From contig PMNQ01000076.1 of NCBI GenBank assembly GCA_003162555.1, positions 24,753-37,314 of the forward strand: a stretch of 12,562 bases of DNA. The letters run 5' to 3'. Below, in pieces: positions 1-10,387 of this stretch. Made by a program: the position numbers and the translations under genes. Origin of the DNA: Gammaproteobacteria bacterium (GTDB taxonomy: Bacteria > Pseudomonadota > Gammaproteobacteria > Steroidobacterales > Steroidobacteraceae). Below the pieces are notes generated by a model. The model was not told where the DNA came from. It ran no database searches and saw only the letters and a list, made by a program, of their open reading frames with translations. Numbering within the stretch: position 1 is the stretch's first letter; the number at the start of each line of letters is the position of its first letter.

Positions 1-135
1 CAGCCGCTCGCGCACGCGTGCGGTAATCTGGTTGAAATCGCTGTCCCAGGAACCCCAGTCCCTGAGCATGCTTTGGCGGGTGGCCAGCGAGGTTGATAGC
101 GGGCCGGGGGTCAGCAGGTAAGGTACTGGCTTCAT
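1..135 (-). CDS. phnW: 2-aminoethylphosphonate-pyruvate transaminase, N-terminal 45 residues (partial)
   Basis: Only the first 45 codons lie in the window; the gene continues past base 1. The enzyme is a PLP-dependent class V aminotransferase that moves the amino group of 2-aminoethylphosphonate to pyruvate, giving phosphonoacetaldehyde and alanine in the cytoplasm. The reading starts [16 protein letters not shown] and continues with a DWGSWDSDF segment. TPGPL near the N-terminus followed by RDWGSWD is the typical opening of PhnW. The ATG at 135-133 is preceded on its strand by GAGAG about 8 bases upstream. It is divergent from phnA and 94 bp away, and it supplies the first step of the pathway completed by phnY and phnA. 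Full-length family members have roughly 360-370 residues, so most of the gene, including the PLP lysine, is outside. The identification rests on the N-terminal motif plus context and is fairly secure. Confidence 0.9.
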   Translation of the reverse strand, partial: MKPVPYLLTPGPLSTSLATRQSMLRDWGSWDSDFNQITARVRERL

Positions 136-2866
<2,731 letters not shown>

Positions 2867-2873
<7 letters not shown>

Positions 2874-4081
2874 TTCGCACGCGGCGATCGGTATTGCAGA
2901 CCGCGCTCGGAACCCTGGGCTTGATTGGCGCGAGTCAGATCGGGCCTGTTGCGCGGGCGGCGCTGCCCAGCGGTGCGCTCGAGTCGGAAGTACTGGGCCG
3001 ATTGGCGGGCAAGCAGCCGCTCCTGAAGCGGAGTTTCCGTCCGCCGAACTACGAATCGCCGGTCGCTTACCTGAACGATGCGATCACACCCAACGACCGC
3101 TTTTTTGTCCGCTGGCATCTCGCCAACATACCGGTCATCGATGCGACCAGCTGGCGACTGAGTGTGGGTGGCGACAGCGCAGCGCACGCATACGAGCTGA
3201 CGCTGGCACAACTACAGCATGAGTTCGAACCCGTCGAGATGGTCGCGCTGTGCCAATGCGCGGGCAATCGACGTGGATTGTCGGACCCGCACGTGCCGGG
3301 CGTCCAATGGGGAAATGGAGCGATGGGCAATGCGCGCTGGAAAGGCGCGCGACTCAAGGATCTTCTGGTTCGCGCCGGCGTGGCGAAGGAAACCGTCGAA
3401 GTCGCCTTCAATGGCGCCGACGGACCGTTGCTCGATGGGACGCCAGACTTCGTCAAGAGCATTCCGGCGTGGAAAGCACTGGATGACAATACTCTGGTCG
3501 CCTACGAGATGAACGGCGAACCCCTGCCGCACTGGAACGGCTTTCCGGCGCGAATCATCGTGCCGGGATGGACCGCGACCTACTGGATGAAACAGGTCGT
3601 CAGCATTCGCGCGTTGCCGCAACCGCTGAGCGGCTTCTGGATGAATACGGCCTACCGCATACCGAAGGGCAAGTTTCCGGTCGTCGATCGTTTCGTGTCG
3701 CAGGAATCAGAGACGAGCACTCCGATCACCGAAATACTGGTGAACTCCCTGATCACCAACCTCGAGGAGGGCCAGCGCTTCCGTGCAGGAACGCAGCTTG
3801 TCGTAAAGGGTTTGGCGTGGGACGGTGGCGCCGGGCTGCGGCATGTCGAGGTCTCGATCGACGCCGGCCGCACCTGGCAGAGCGCGGAGCTTGGCGAAGA
3901 CCACGGCCGCTTTTCCACCAGGGCGTGGCAGTTTGCATTTGTGCCGCATGCGCGCGGACGCATGACCGTAGCAGCGCGTGCCACGAATTCCCAGGGAACC
4001 ACGCAGACGGAGCAATTGATAGTCAACCCGGCCGGGTACCACAACAACGTCATTCAGCCGATCAACGTCGAAATCACATGA
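2867..4081 (+). CDS. sorA: Sulfite dehydrogenase (cytochrome), molybdopterin subunit, SorA type
   Basis: This 404-aa periplasmic molybdoenzyme of the sulfite oxidase family oxidises sulfite to sulfate and passes electrons to a cytochrome c. The N-terminus has a twin-arginine signal (TRRSVLQ, Arg6-Arg7, then a hydrophobic stretch and likely cleavage after VARA at residue 31), as expected for a cofactor-loaded export substrate. The molybdopterin domain spans roughly residues 60-250, with ITPNDRFFVRWH and the Mo-ligand Cys131 in CAGNRRG, then GNGAMGNARWKG and FWMNTAYRIP, which resemble SorA. Residues about 270-395 form the Ig-like dimerisation domain. It overlaps phnY by 7 bases and the following cytochrome gene by 4 bases (ATGA). 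That cytochrome partner points to SorA rather than SoxC or MsrP. No heme domain is fused to it. Its presence in a phosphonate operon is unexpected. Confidence 0.9.
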
Positions 4082-4392
4082 AGACGGCCACCGCATTCAT
4101 GATCAGGTGTTGCAGCACTGCCATCGTTGCCGTGGCGTCAGCGCAAGCCTCGCTGGCTGGTGAGGCGGCGATGCCACTCAAGGAGGCGCCGGACGCCGCG
4201 CTCGTGGTAAGCAAGTGCTCCATCTGCCATAGCGTTGACTACATCCAGATGAATGCGCCATTCCTGCAGCCTGCCGGCTGGGAAGCCGAGGTGCGCAAGA
4301 TGGTCAAAGTCATGGGGGCGCCGCTTGATGAGGCCGAGTTCGCGCGCGTGGTCGACTACCTCACGCATCAATACGGTAGTGACCAGCACTGA
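4078..4392 (+). CDS. sorB: Sulfite dehydrogenase cytochrome c subunit, SorB type
   Basis: This 104-aa exported monoheme cytochrome c is probably the electron acceptor of the SorA-type protein encoded just before it. A hydrophobic Sec signal occupies residues about 1-27, ending near ASLAGEA. The heme site is CSICH (Cys47, Cys50, His51), followed by HSVDYIQ. The distal ligand is probably Met79 in VKVMGAPL, with Met75 as an alternative. A WEAEVRKMV helix and a VVDYLTHQYG C-terminal helix are typical of small class I cytochromes of this kind. The ATG overlaps the stop of the preceding gene as ATGA, so the subunits are likely made in a fixed ratio. The SorB name rests on heme motif, size and neighbour. 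A generic cytochrome c cannot be excluded, but the pairing is the SorAB arrangement. The last 44 bases before the tRNA show no clear terminator. Confidence 0.85.
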   Translation: MKTATAFMIRCCSTAIVAVASAQASLAGEAAMPLKEAPDAALVVSKCSICHSVDYIQMNAPFLQPAGWEAEVRKMVKVMGAPLDEAEFARVVDYLTHQYGSDQH

Positions 4393-4436
4393 TTGACACC
4401 ACCGCACCCCTTACGTACATTGCCGCGCCCACTTGA

Positions 4437-4521
<85 letters not shown>

Positions 4522-4712
4522 ACTCCCTGATCCAACTGGTTTTCACTGGCACGATTCCTTCTCACATATCCATCATAACTAATTGATTTGATAACGTTAT
4601 GATCCGACCCTGATTCCGGACTCTCCCTCAACAAGCCGCCCACTTCGACTAGGCAGCACTGGTGCCCCGAAGGATAATTGCATTCCATGTACCGGTATTT
4701 GAGGACGACCCG
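4522..4712. other. AT-richer gap with an 8-bp inverted repeat
   Basis: This gap between the tRNA and the sensor-like gene is AT-richer than its surroundings. Bases 4572-4579 (ATCATAAC) are exactly complementary to 4596-4603 (GTTATGAT), separated by 16 bases. The right arm contains TATGAT (4598-4603), a good -10 hexamer, though no convincing -35 lies 16-18 bp upstream. The repeat could be an operator over the promoter of the downstream gene. The spacer is long for a terminator and no T-run follows. No gene was found here. Confidence 0.35.
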
Positions 4713-5366
4713 ATGACGCCTAAGAACCTTGGGGTGCGTGCATTGCTGGCTATTGCGTTTGCGACGGCAATGATGGCTGTCGTCATCTCTGGTGCGTTCC
4801 AGTACTGGGGCATGGTGCGGATTGATCACGTTGCCAAGGGCCTGCGCCGCGGGGACACCGCGCTTGCCAACGCGGCTGAAGACATGCGCGAGGATGTTCT
4901 GGAACTGCGCCGATACGAAAAGGACGTGTTCATGAACATCGGCGCGGACGAGCTCGTCCGCCAATACAGGGAAAAATGGGACCGCGCGTTTGCGGGCTTG
5001 CGTTATGACCTGGAACGAGCGCATCGCGCCGACTCGGCGTTACCGGATGCACAGTTGCAGCAGGTGACCGAGCAGATGGCTGCTTATCGCGCGGCCTTTG
5101 CCCACATTTACGACTCGATATCGAACGGAACAATTCGAACGACACAACAGGCCAATGAGGAAATGAGCCCGTTCAAGGTGTCGGTGCGTGACGCAGAAAG
5201 CCTGCTCGTTGAGATCAGTGACAACGCACGCGATCGCCAGCCTTTGCTTGGTCCCGCCGTCGTTGCACAAGAAATCGGATTGGTAGCCAGTTTCCTTTCG
5301 TTCCTGGCCCTCACATTCCTTTTCGTGGCCTGTGTTCGCCGCCTGCCTGCTGTGAGCCACGCCTGA
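4713..5366 (+). CDS. Chemoreceptor-like membrane sensor protein lacking HAMP and signalling domains
   Basis: This is a 217-aa inner-membrane protein. The first membrane helix is at about residues 8-30, a helical probably periplasmic domain spans about 35-180, and a second helix lies at about 185-207, followed by only ACVRRLPAVSHA. The helical domain contains LRRYEKDVFMNIG and alternating charged heptads, which resemble the four-helix-bundle or HBM ligand domains of methyl-accepting chemotaxis proteins. A HAMP domain and long cytoplasmic coiled coil should follow but are absent. Only 43 bases remain before the end of the converging esterase gene, so no frameshifted remainder can fit. ATG 4713 is chosen because GAGGA at 4701-4705 is 7 bases upstream. 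GTG 4662 would add 17 unlikely residues. It may be a decayed receptor or a stand-alone sensor that signals through a partner. The ligand is unknown. Confidence 0.75.
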   Translation: MTPKNLGVRALLAIAFATAMMAVVISGAFQYWGMVRIDHVAKGLRRGDTALANAAEDMREDVLELRRYEKDVFMNIGADELVRQYREKWDRAFAGLRYDLERAHRADSALPDAQLQQVTEQMAAYRAAFAHIYDSISNGTIRTTQQANEEMSPFKVSVRDAESLLVEISDNARDRQPLLGPAVVAQEIGLVASFLSFLALTFLFVACVRRLPAVSHA

Positions 5367-5409
5367 CAGCAACAGTGACGGCGATGGTGTGGATTGAATC
5401 CCCAAACCG

Positions 5410-7059
5410 CTAGAAACCTCTGGTTATGAGCGTCGTCATGAAATCGCACTGCGCGTCCCTGTAGCCGCCGGCCAGAGTCGTGATGTCATCATCGAGCAGC
5501 TGAACATTTTCGCTGGCAGCATCGTACGGAAGCCAAGGCACCGCGCCCGCTCCGTTCGGATCTCCACTGGTCGCAAGCGCCACCCAGTAGTCCATCATTG
5601 ATTTCGAGAGTGCGAGCTCGGCGCTGGTCGGCACGTAGGTGACGCTCGTCGCCAGCGACTGGAAATTCCCGCTGACGAAAAAGGTTTCCGCCCCGTGGAA
5701 CGCGCGCGCCTGCATGAGCGGGGCGTCTTGCGGCGCTGCGTTCTCGTAGACATGCGTAAACAGATATCGCCAGACCGCTGGTCGCTGGGCGCCGCTCACG
5801 GCGCGGGCGAGATTCCGCGTACTGCAGGTAAATAGGGCGTCTGTTTCTACGGCGTTGAGCGCGTAGTTGGGGTTGGTGTAGTCCGTCGCGGGATAGAGTG
5901 ACAGGATCGTGTCGCCCGCGCCGACGGCCAATGCATCGAATTGCGTGTGGACACTGGCGGCGTAGCCGCTGGCATCCAACGTGGGACCGGACGCCACGTA
6001 ACTGAATGCCTCTTCATCGCTATTGGATCCGATGAGCAGCGGTACCGGTGAGCCGAGTCGCTGCAGCTTGTTGAAAGGGTCTTCAGGCAGGACGCCAGGC
6101 TCGATATTGACCCACCCGGTAGCGATGCTGTTGATACTGGTTTGCACCAGCGTGTCCGCTGGCACCGAACGCAGGCAGGCCAGCACATCTGCCGCGGTGT
6201 CGCAGCTCACGAGACTTTCCAGGCCCGCATACCAGGGATAAGCGTCGTCGACCTTGGTGCCGATCTCGTCGGCCTTGAGCACGTAGCTCTCCATTCCGGC
6301 AGCCCAGAACAACCCTGCAGCCGCAGGGGACGCTAGCAGGGCCTGCACGTTCTCCGATCCTGCGGACTCGCCAAAGATCATCACTTTCGCCGGGTCGCCG
6401 CCGAACTCGGCGATGTTGTTGTGCACCCATTTCAGGGCGGCGATCAGGTCCATCAGGCCATAGTTGCCGGAGGAACCTTGCCCCTCTGCCGTGAGCAAGG
6501 GGTGCGCCAGGAAACCGAGCAGCCCTAGACGGTATTGCACAGTCACCACGATCACGCCGTGACTCGCAAGTGGCGGCACCGCATTCCACGGCGGATCCTG
6601 GGCACTGCCCAGGCGCTCTGCCCCGCCGTGAATGAAGACCATCACTGGTTGTTTCGAACTCGCCGGCGGATTGACTCCGAAGATATTCAGCGTGAGGCAG
6701 TCTTCGTCCCCCAACAGCGCGCCGCTGAGGTCGATTTGCGGGCAGCGGTTGCCAAATGTGGTTGCGCTGCGCACTCCTGTCCAACTTGCCGGTGCCGCCG
6801 GCGGACGCCAGCGCAGGTTGCCTACGGGCGGTGCGGCGAAGGGAATCCCGCGAAAAGCTCGGTAGCCGCCTTCCACCGCACCCTGAAGCTGACCGTATTG
6901 GGTACAGACGACGGTGGCGGTGCTCACACAGCTCGGCGGTGGTGGCACCCCGCCGCTGTCGCTACCAATGCCTCCACTACCTCCACCGCACGCGGCGAGC
7001 GCTGTAAACAGAAGTCCCGCGGACGCGAGCCGGGCCGACCGATGCAGTGATAAAGTCAT
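5410..7059 (-). CDS. Carboxylesterase type B family lipoprotein
   Basis: This is a 549-aa alpha/beta-hydrolase of the carboxylesterase/cholinesterase family, predicted to hydrolyse carboxylic esters outside the cytoplasm. A lipoprotein signal ends in LAAC with Cys24 as the lipid-attached residue, followed by a flexible Gly/Ser/Pro linker to about residue 42. The catalytic triad is visible: Ser232 in GESAGS, Glu349 in SNSDEEAF and His455 in FHGAETFF. GYRAFRGIPFAAPPVG and DEDCLTLNIF are family N-terminal blocks. The oxyanion loop reads HGGAERLGS instead of the usual HGG followed by Gly/Ala-Phe. The ATG (7059-7057) has AAGGGA about 8 bases upstream. It lies 78 bases downstream of the RNA methyltransferase on the same strand and may be co-transcribed or separately driven. 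A small dyad ACCCA/TGGGT (7076-7088) sits next to its ribosome site. The substrate cannot be read from sequence. Confidence 0.92.
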   Translation of the reverse strand: MTLSLHRSARLASAGLLFTALAACGGGSGGIGSDSGGVPPPPSCVSTATVVCTQYGQLQGAVEGGYRAFRGIPFAAPPVGNLRWRPPAAPASWTGVRSATTFGNRCPQIDLSGALLGDEDCLTLNIFGVNPPASSKQPVMVFIHGGAERLGSAQDPPWNAVPPLASHGVIVVTVQYRLGLLGFLAHPLLTAEGQGSSGNYGLMDLIAALKWVHNNIAEFGGDPAKVMIFGESAGSENVQALLASPAAAGLFWAAGMESYVLKADEIGTKVDDAYPWYAGLESLVSCDTAADVLACLRSVPADTLVQTSINSIATGWVNIEPGVLPEDPFNKLQRLGSPVPLLIGSNSDEEAFSYVASGPTLDASGYAASVHTQFDALAVGAGDTILSLYPATDYTNPNYALNAVETDALFTCSTRNLARAVSGAQRPAVWRYLFTHVYENAAPQDAPLMQARAFHGAETFFVSGNFQSLATSVTYVPTSAELALSKSMMDYWVALATSGDPNGAGAVPWLPYDAASENVQLLDDDITTLAGGYRDAQCDFMTTLITRGF

Positions 7060-7137
7060 TGCGAGTTCCCTTGCAACCCATCTTGGGTAAGAGTCCCGCA
7101 GGCCTGAAATGGCAACCAGTATTTTCGTACGGGAGTT

Positions 7138-7872
7138 TCACTCCGCGCGGAGGTTTCGCGTCAGCTCGTACAGGCAGATATTCACTGTCGTCGCCACATT
7201 CAGCGACTCAATCGCCCCAGTGCCCGCAATGGTGAACGCCGTCGCCCCCATCTCAGATAGCGCCTCCTGGGGCAGGCCCCGGGATTCATTGCCGTAGATG
7301 TAACAGTCGAATTCGCGAAACTCCGGGGCAGCAATGTGCCGCCCCTGCAAATCAAGACTTGCGATCCGCCCAAAGCGCGCGGCAAGCGCGTCAATCGGCA
7401 CATCAATTTCCACCGGCACGTGAAAAATGGCGCCCATGCTTGCACGCACCACCTTGCCGTTGTGCACGTCCACGCTATTTGGGCTCAGCAGACAGCGGAA
7501 CCCGCCGAACCACGCCAGCGTCCGCAAGATCGTGCCGAGGTTCCCCGGATCCTGAATCTCATGCAAATAGACTGCGCGTTCATCGGGCTGCTGCGGGGGA
7601 GCAACCAGCAGAGGCACGATCGCCGCAATGCCCTGCGGCGAGCGAGTCTCGCTCAGCTGCCTCATTTGCAGGGCGGTCACCACGTGAATGGGCAGCGGGC
7701 TTTGCCAGTGTTCATACTCCCGTGTGAGATAGATTTCACTGCCGCGCAGGCGCACATCGCCGACCACCGCCTTTTGCAGCTCCTGCACCAGATGCTCACC
7801 TTCCAGCAGAAAGAAGCCCTGCTCCTCGCGGACTTTTTTCAGATGAAGTTTCTTGACGTCTTCGAACTTCAC
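7138..7872 (-). CDS. TrmH/SpoU-family RNA 2'-O-ribose methyltransferase
   Basis: This 244-aa SPOUT-class enzyme methylates a ribose 2'-hydroxyl in rRNA or tRNA using S-adenosylmethionine. An N-terminal substrate-binding domain is indicated by KFEDVKKLHLKKVREEQ and FLLEGEHLV. All three SpoU motifs are present: IQDPGNLGTILRT (residues 106-118, with Arg117), YGNESRGL (193-200) and IESLNVATTVNI (about 221-232). These form the knotted cofactor site. The start is the GTG at 7872-7870, which overlaps the stop of the upstream FAD gene as GTGA. An upstream start at 7962 would read 30 residues through that gene and lacks family sequence. Translation is probably coupled to the FAD gene. The target nucleotide is not determinable; RlmB-like and TrmH-like proteins look alike at this level. 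The stop lies inside a short GGAGT/ACTCC dyad (7132-7144). Confidence 0.9.
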   Translation of the reverse strand: MKFEDVKKLHLKKVREEQGFFLLEGEHLVQELQKAVVGDVRLRGSEIYLTREYEHWQSPLPIHVVTALQMRQLSETRSPQGIAAIVPLLVAPPQQPDERAVYLHEIQDPGNLGTILRTLAWFGGFRCLLSPNSVDVHNGKVVRASMGAIFHVPVEIDVPIDALAARFGRIASLDLQGRHIAAPEFREFDCYIYGNESRGLPQEALSEMGATAFTIAGTGAIESLNVATTVNICLYELTRNLRAE

Positions 7873-9482
7873 GACAGGCTCTTCGCAACAGCTTCGGCCA
7901 CTTTGATGCCATCGACTCCTGCCGAGAGGATGCCGCCTGCATAGCCCGCCCCTTCGCCGCACGGGTAGAGCCCGCGAACGTTGAGACTCTGCAGCAATTC
8001 GGCATCGCGCGTGATGCGAACTGGCGAGGAAGTGCGGCTCTCAACGCCAGTGAGCACGGCATCGTGACGATTGAAGGCGCGGATCTGCCTGCCGAAGGCA
8101 GGCAAGGCCTCGCGTATGGCCTCGGTCGCATAGCCAGGCAGCAGCTGAGAAAGATCGCCCAGCCGGACGCCCGGCGTATACGAAGGCTTGATCTCGCCGA
8201 GCTGCGTGGAGCCTACCCCGCGCAGGAAATCGCCCACCAACTGTGCCGGAGCGCAATAGTCGCTGCCACCCAATAGGTAGGCCCTGGATTCCAGCTCTTC
8301 CTGCAACACAAGCCCCGCGAGCGGGTCGCCAGGGAAATCGGGTTCGGGGTTGATGCCAACCACGATGCCCGCGTTGGCATTCCGCTCGTTGCGAGAATAC
8401 TGGCTCATGCCGTTGGTGACTACTCGGCCCGGCTCGGAAGTGGCGGCAACCACGGTTCCGCCGGGGCACATGCAGAAACTGTAGACCGAACGCCCGTTGC
8501 GCGCGTGATGCACGAGTTTGTAGTCTGCGGCGCCCAACTCCGGGTGACCGGCAAAACGCCCCAGGCGAGCGACATCGATCAGTGACTGCGGATGCTCGAT
8601 ACGAAAGCCGATGGCGAAGGGCTTGGCCTCGAGATGAACGCCTCGTCGCTGCAACATGCGCAATGTATCGCGAGAGCTGTGTCCGGGAGCGAGCACGACG
8701 TGGCGACTTCGCAGAGTCTCGCCGTTCTCGAGCAGCACTCCCTCCAGCTGACCTGCCTCTATCAACAGATCGGTCACCTTGCTCTCGAAGCGCACTTCAC
8801 CGCCCAGCGAAATGATTTCCTCGCGCATCTTCGATACCACACCCGTGAGACGAAAGGTACCGATGTGCGGCTTGCTCACATGGAGAATCTCAGGCGGTGC
8901 GCCGGCGCGCACGAACTCGTGCAAGACTTTGCGCCCGTAGAACTTCGGGTCCTTGATCTGGCTATAGAGCTTGCCGTCGGAGAACAGGCCTGCACCGCCT
9001 TCGCCGAACTGCACGTTGGACTCCGGGGTCAAGGTATTCTTCTGCCACAATGCCCAGGTATCTTTGGTCCGTCGCCGCACTTCGCGTCCGCGCTCCAGCA
9101 CAATCGGCCTGAAGCCCATCTGCGCCAGCAGCAGGGCCGCGAACAGCCCGCAGGGGCCAAGTCCCACGATCAGCGGGCGCTCCTTCAATTGAGACGAAGC
9201 CTGTGCCACAGGGTGATAGCTCATGTCCGGAGCAATACCCACGTGCCGGTCTCCCGCGAGCCGCAGCAAGACCGCGGATTCGTCGCGCACCGTGATGTCA
9301 ACAATGCAGATGAAGGAAATTGCGCTGTTTTTCCTGCGCGCGTCGTAGCTGCGCTTGAACAACGCAAAATCGATCAGACTGTCGGCAGGGAGGGCCAGGC
9401 GGATCAGAATGGCCTGACGCAGCGTTTCGAACGAATAATCGAGCGGCAGTGCCAGCTCGGTAATGCGGATCACCGATGTCAT
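7869..9482 (-). CDS. COG2509-type FAD-dependent dehydrogenase of unknown substrate
   Basis: This is a 537-aa cytoplasmic flavoprotein. Residues about 1-95 form an N-terminal domain, followed by the Rossmann FAD motif LIVGLGPCGLFAALLLAQMG (GLGPCG at 107-112) with acidic Glu130 ending the second strand. Further marks are FGEGGAGLFSDGKL, FCMCPGG (Cys337, Cys339), TNGMSQYSRN, NANAG, and C-terminal GEGAGYAGG (509-517), which closes over the flavin. This combination is typical of the uncharacterised COG2509 group, whose reaction is not known to me. The ATG 9482-9480 (MTSVIRITELALPLDY) is preferred. A TTG at 9503 would add seven residues. Ribosome-site evidence is weak for both. It overlaps the RNA methyltransferase gene by 4 bases and is divergent from rlmE. 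Linkage to two RNA methyltransferases hints at an RNA-related role, which is inference only. Confidence 0.88.
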   Translation of the reverse strand: MTSVIRITELALPLDYSFETLRQAILIRLALPADSLIDFALFKRSYDARRKNSAISFICIVDITVRDESAVLLRLAGDRHVGIAPDMSYHPVAQASSQLKERPLIVGLGPCGLFAALLLAQMGFRPIVLERGREVRRRTKDTWALWQKNTLTPESNVQFGEGGAGLFSDGKLYSQIKDPKFYGRKVLHEFVRAGAPPEILHVSKPHIGTFRLTGVVSKMREEIISLGGEVRFESKVTDLLIEAGQLEGVLLENGETLRSRHVVLAPGHSSRDTLRMLQRRGVHLEAKPFAIGFRIEHPQSLIDVARLGRFAGHPELGAADYKLVHHARNGRSVYSFCMCPGGTVVAATSEPGRVVTNGMSQYSRNERNANAGIVVGINPEPDFPGDPLAGLVLQEELESRAYLLGGSDYCAPAQLVGDFLRGVGSTQLGEIKPSYTPGVRLGDLSQLLPGYATEAIREALPAFGRQIRAFNRHDAVLTGVESRTSSPVRITRDAELLQSLNVRGLYPCGEGAGYAGGILSAGVDGIKVAEAVAKSLS

Positions 9483-9510
9483 CCTGGCCGGTAAACCCGG
9501 CAAAGGGTAG

Positions 9511-9528
9511 TAGAATCATGGGATTCTA
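9511..9528. promoter_or_regulatory. Palindromic TAGAAT element between divergent genes
   Basis: TAGAATC (9511-9517) and GATTCTA (9522-9528) form a perfect 7-bp inverted repeat around ATGG. Both strands therefore read TAGAAT, one mismatch from the -10 consensus, pointing toward rlmE on one side and the FAD gene on the other. No good -35 was seen on either strand at 16-18 bp. It could be a shared promoter core, an operator, or a small hairpin in one leader. The symmetry is seen directly; the function is inference. Confidence 0.4.
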
Positions 9529-9547
9529 GCGCATCACCGTACAGAAT

Positions 9548-10168
9548 ATGGCTCGAACAAAAAGCAGCGCCGACTGGCTGTCGCGGCACGTCAGCGATCC
9601 CTTCGTCAAGCAGGCACAGAAAGACGGCTATCGCGCGCGATCGGCTTACAAGCTCATTGAACTGAACGAAAAGGACCGGCTGATTCGTCCCGGGATGCGG
9701 ATACTGGACCTGGGCTCCGCACCCGGTGGCTGGTCGCAGGTGGCCGGCAAGCTCGTCGGCGCGCGCGGCCGTGTGCTGGCGACGGATATCCTGCCCATGG
9801 ATGCCCTGCTGAACGTCGATTTCATCCAGGGCGACTTCACCGAGGATGCCGTTATGCAGCAGATGCTGGACTGGCTTGGTGGAGCAAAGTTCGACCTTAT
9901 CCTTTCGGACATTGCGCCCAATACCACCGGCATCGGTTCGGTCGATGCGGCCAAATCAATCTACCTTCTGGAATTGGCGCTCGACGCCGCGCGCAAGACC
10001 CTGAAGTCTCATGCGGATTTTGTCGCCAAAATGTTTCAGGGATCGGGGTCGGACCAGTTTTTGAAGGAGCTGCGGACACACTTTGAAAAAGTCGCGGTAC
10101 GCAAGCCCACCGCGTCGCGCAAAGAGTCGCGCGAGGTCTATGTAGTGGCCAGGGGGTTCAAGGGATGA
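9548..10168 (+). CDS. rlmE: 23S rRNA (uridine-2552-2'-O)-methyltransferase RlmE/FtsJ
   Basis: This 206-aa enzyme uses S-adenosylmethionine to methylate the ribose of U2552 in the A loop of 23S rRNA, a late step of 50S subunit maturation. The Rossmann SAM motif is LDLGSAPGGWSQ (residues 54-65). The catalytic tetrad of the family is complete: Lys35 (RSAYKLIE), Asp121 (LILSDIAPN), Lys161 (VAKMFQG) and Glu196 (SREVYVV). Each lies three residues before its E. coli counterpart as I recall it. Length and the basic N-terminus (ARTKSSADWLSRHVSD) are normal. The ATG has no strong ribosome site (ACAGAAT precedes it). In many gammaproteobacteria ftsH follows; here a large exported-protein gene follows after 219 bases. 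The gene is divergent from the FAD protein. Confidence 0.97.
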   Translation: MARTKSSADWLSRHVSDPFVKQAQKDGYRARSAYKLIELNEKDRLIRPGMRILDLGSAPGGWSQVAGKLVGARGRVLATDILPMDALLNVDFIQGDFTEDAVMQQMLDWLGGAKFDLILSDIAPNTTGIGSVDAAKSIYLLELALDAARKTLKSHADFVAKMFQGSGSDQFLKELRTHFEKVAVRKPTASRKESREVYVVARGFKG

Positions 10169-10387
10169 GGTGCATCGCTCACTGAGTCTCAACCGATGGC
10201 GGCGCTCGCGATCCGCCCGCCCATCTGGCTCCCCGACGGGCTCAAACCCACCGGCGCGAGCGAAACATAAATATTCTGGTTGCCAATTGAAGGCTTCTGC
10301 ACTCTTACCAAGTTGGGGAGTGCCGCGTGCCCTCCTCGCCGCTCGCCACATAGAAGCCTGCCATTCAGCGATCAAAAGAGGACAATA
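10169..10387 (+). promoter_or_regulatory. Possible structured leader ahead of the exported propeller protein
   Basis: This 219-bp gap has no convincing gene. CGCTCGCG (10203-10210) pairs exactly with CGCGAGCG (10255-10262). CCG (10213-10215) with CGG (10252-10254) extends the stem to 11 bp past a two-base bulge. The 36-base interior holds small complementary blocks such as CCC/GGG within CCCCGACGGG and GGG/CCC in GGGCTCAAACCC. An AT-rich stretch, not a T-run, follows, so it does not look like a standard terminator. It could be a regulatory RNA leader or a binding site. A clear ribosome site AGAGGA (10377-10382) precedes the next ATG by 5 bases. Confidence 0.35.

Noticed and set aside
5391..5401. 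GGATT-G-AATCC palindrome between the convergent sensor and esterase genes as a bidirectional terminator
   Set aside because: A one-base centre cannot form a hairpin loop without losing most of the stem, and there is no T-run.
7132..7144. GGAGT/ACTCC dyad at the end of the RNA methyltransferase gene as a terminator
   Set aside because: The stem is only 5 bp and no T-run follows on the minus strand.
8592..9494. Plus-strand frame of 300 codons opposite the FAD gene
   Set aside because: The minus strand carries clear FAD-binding motifs, and the plus product is a Gln/His/Arg-rich shadow.
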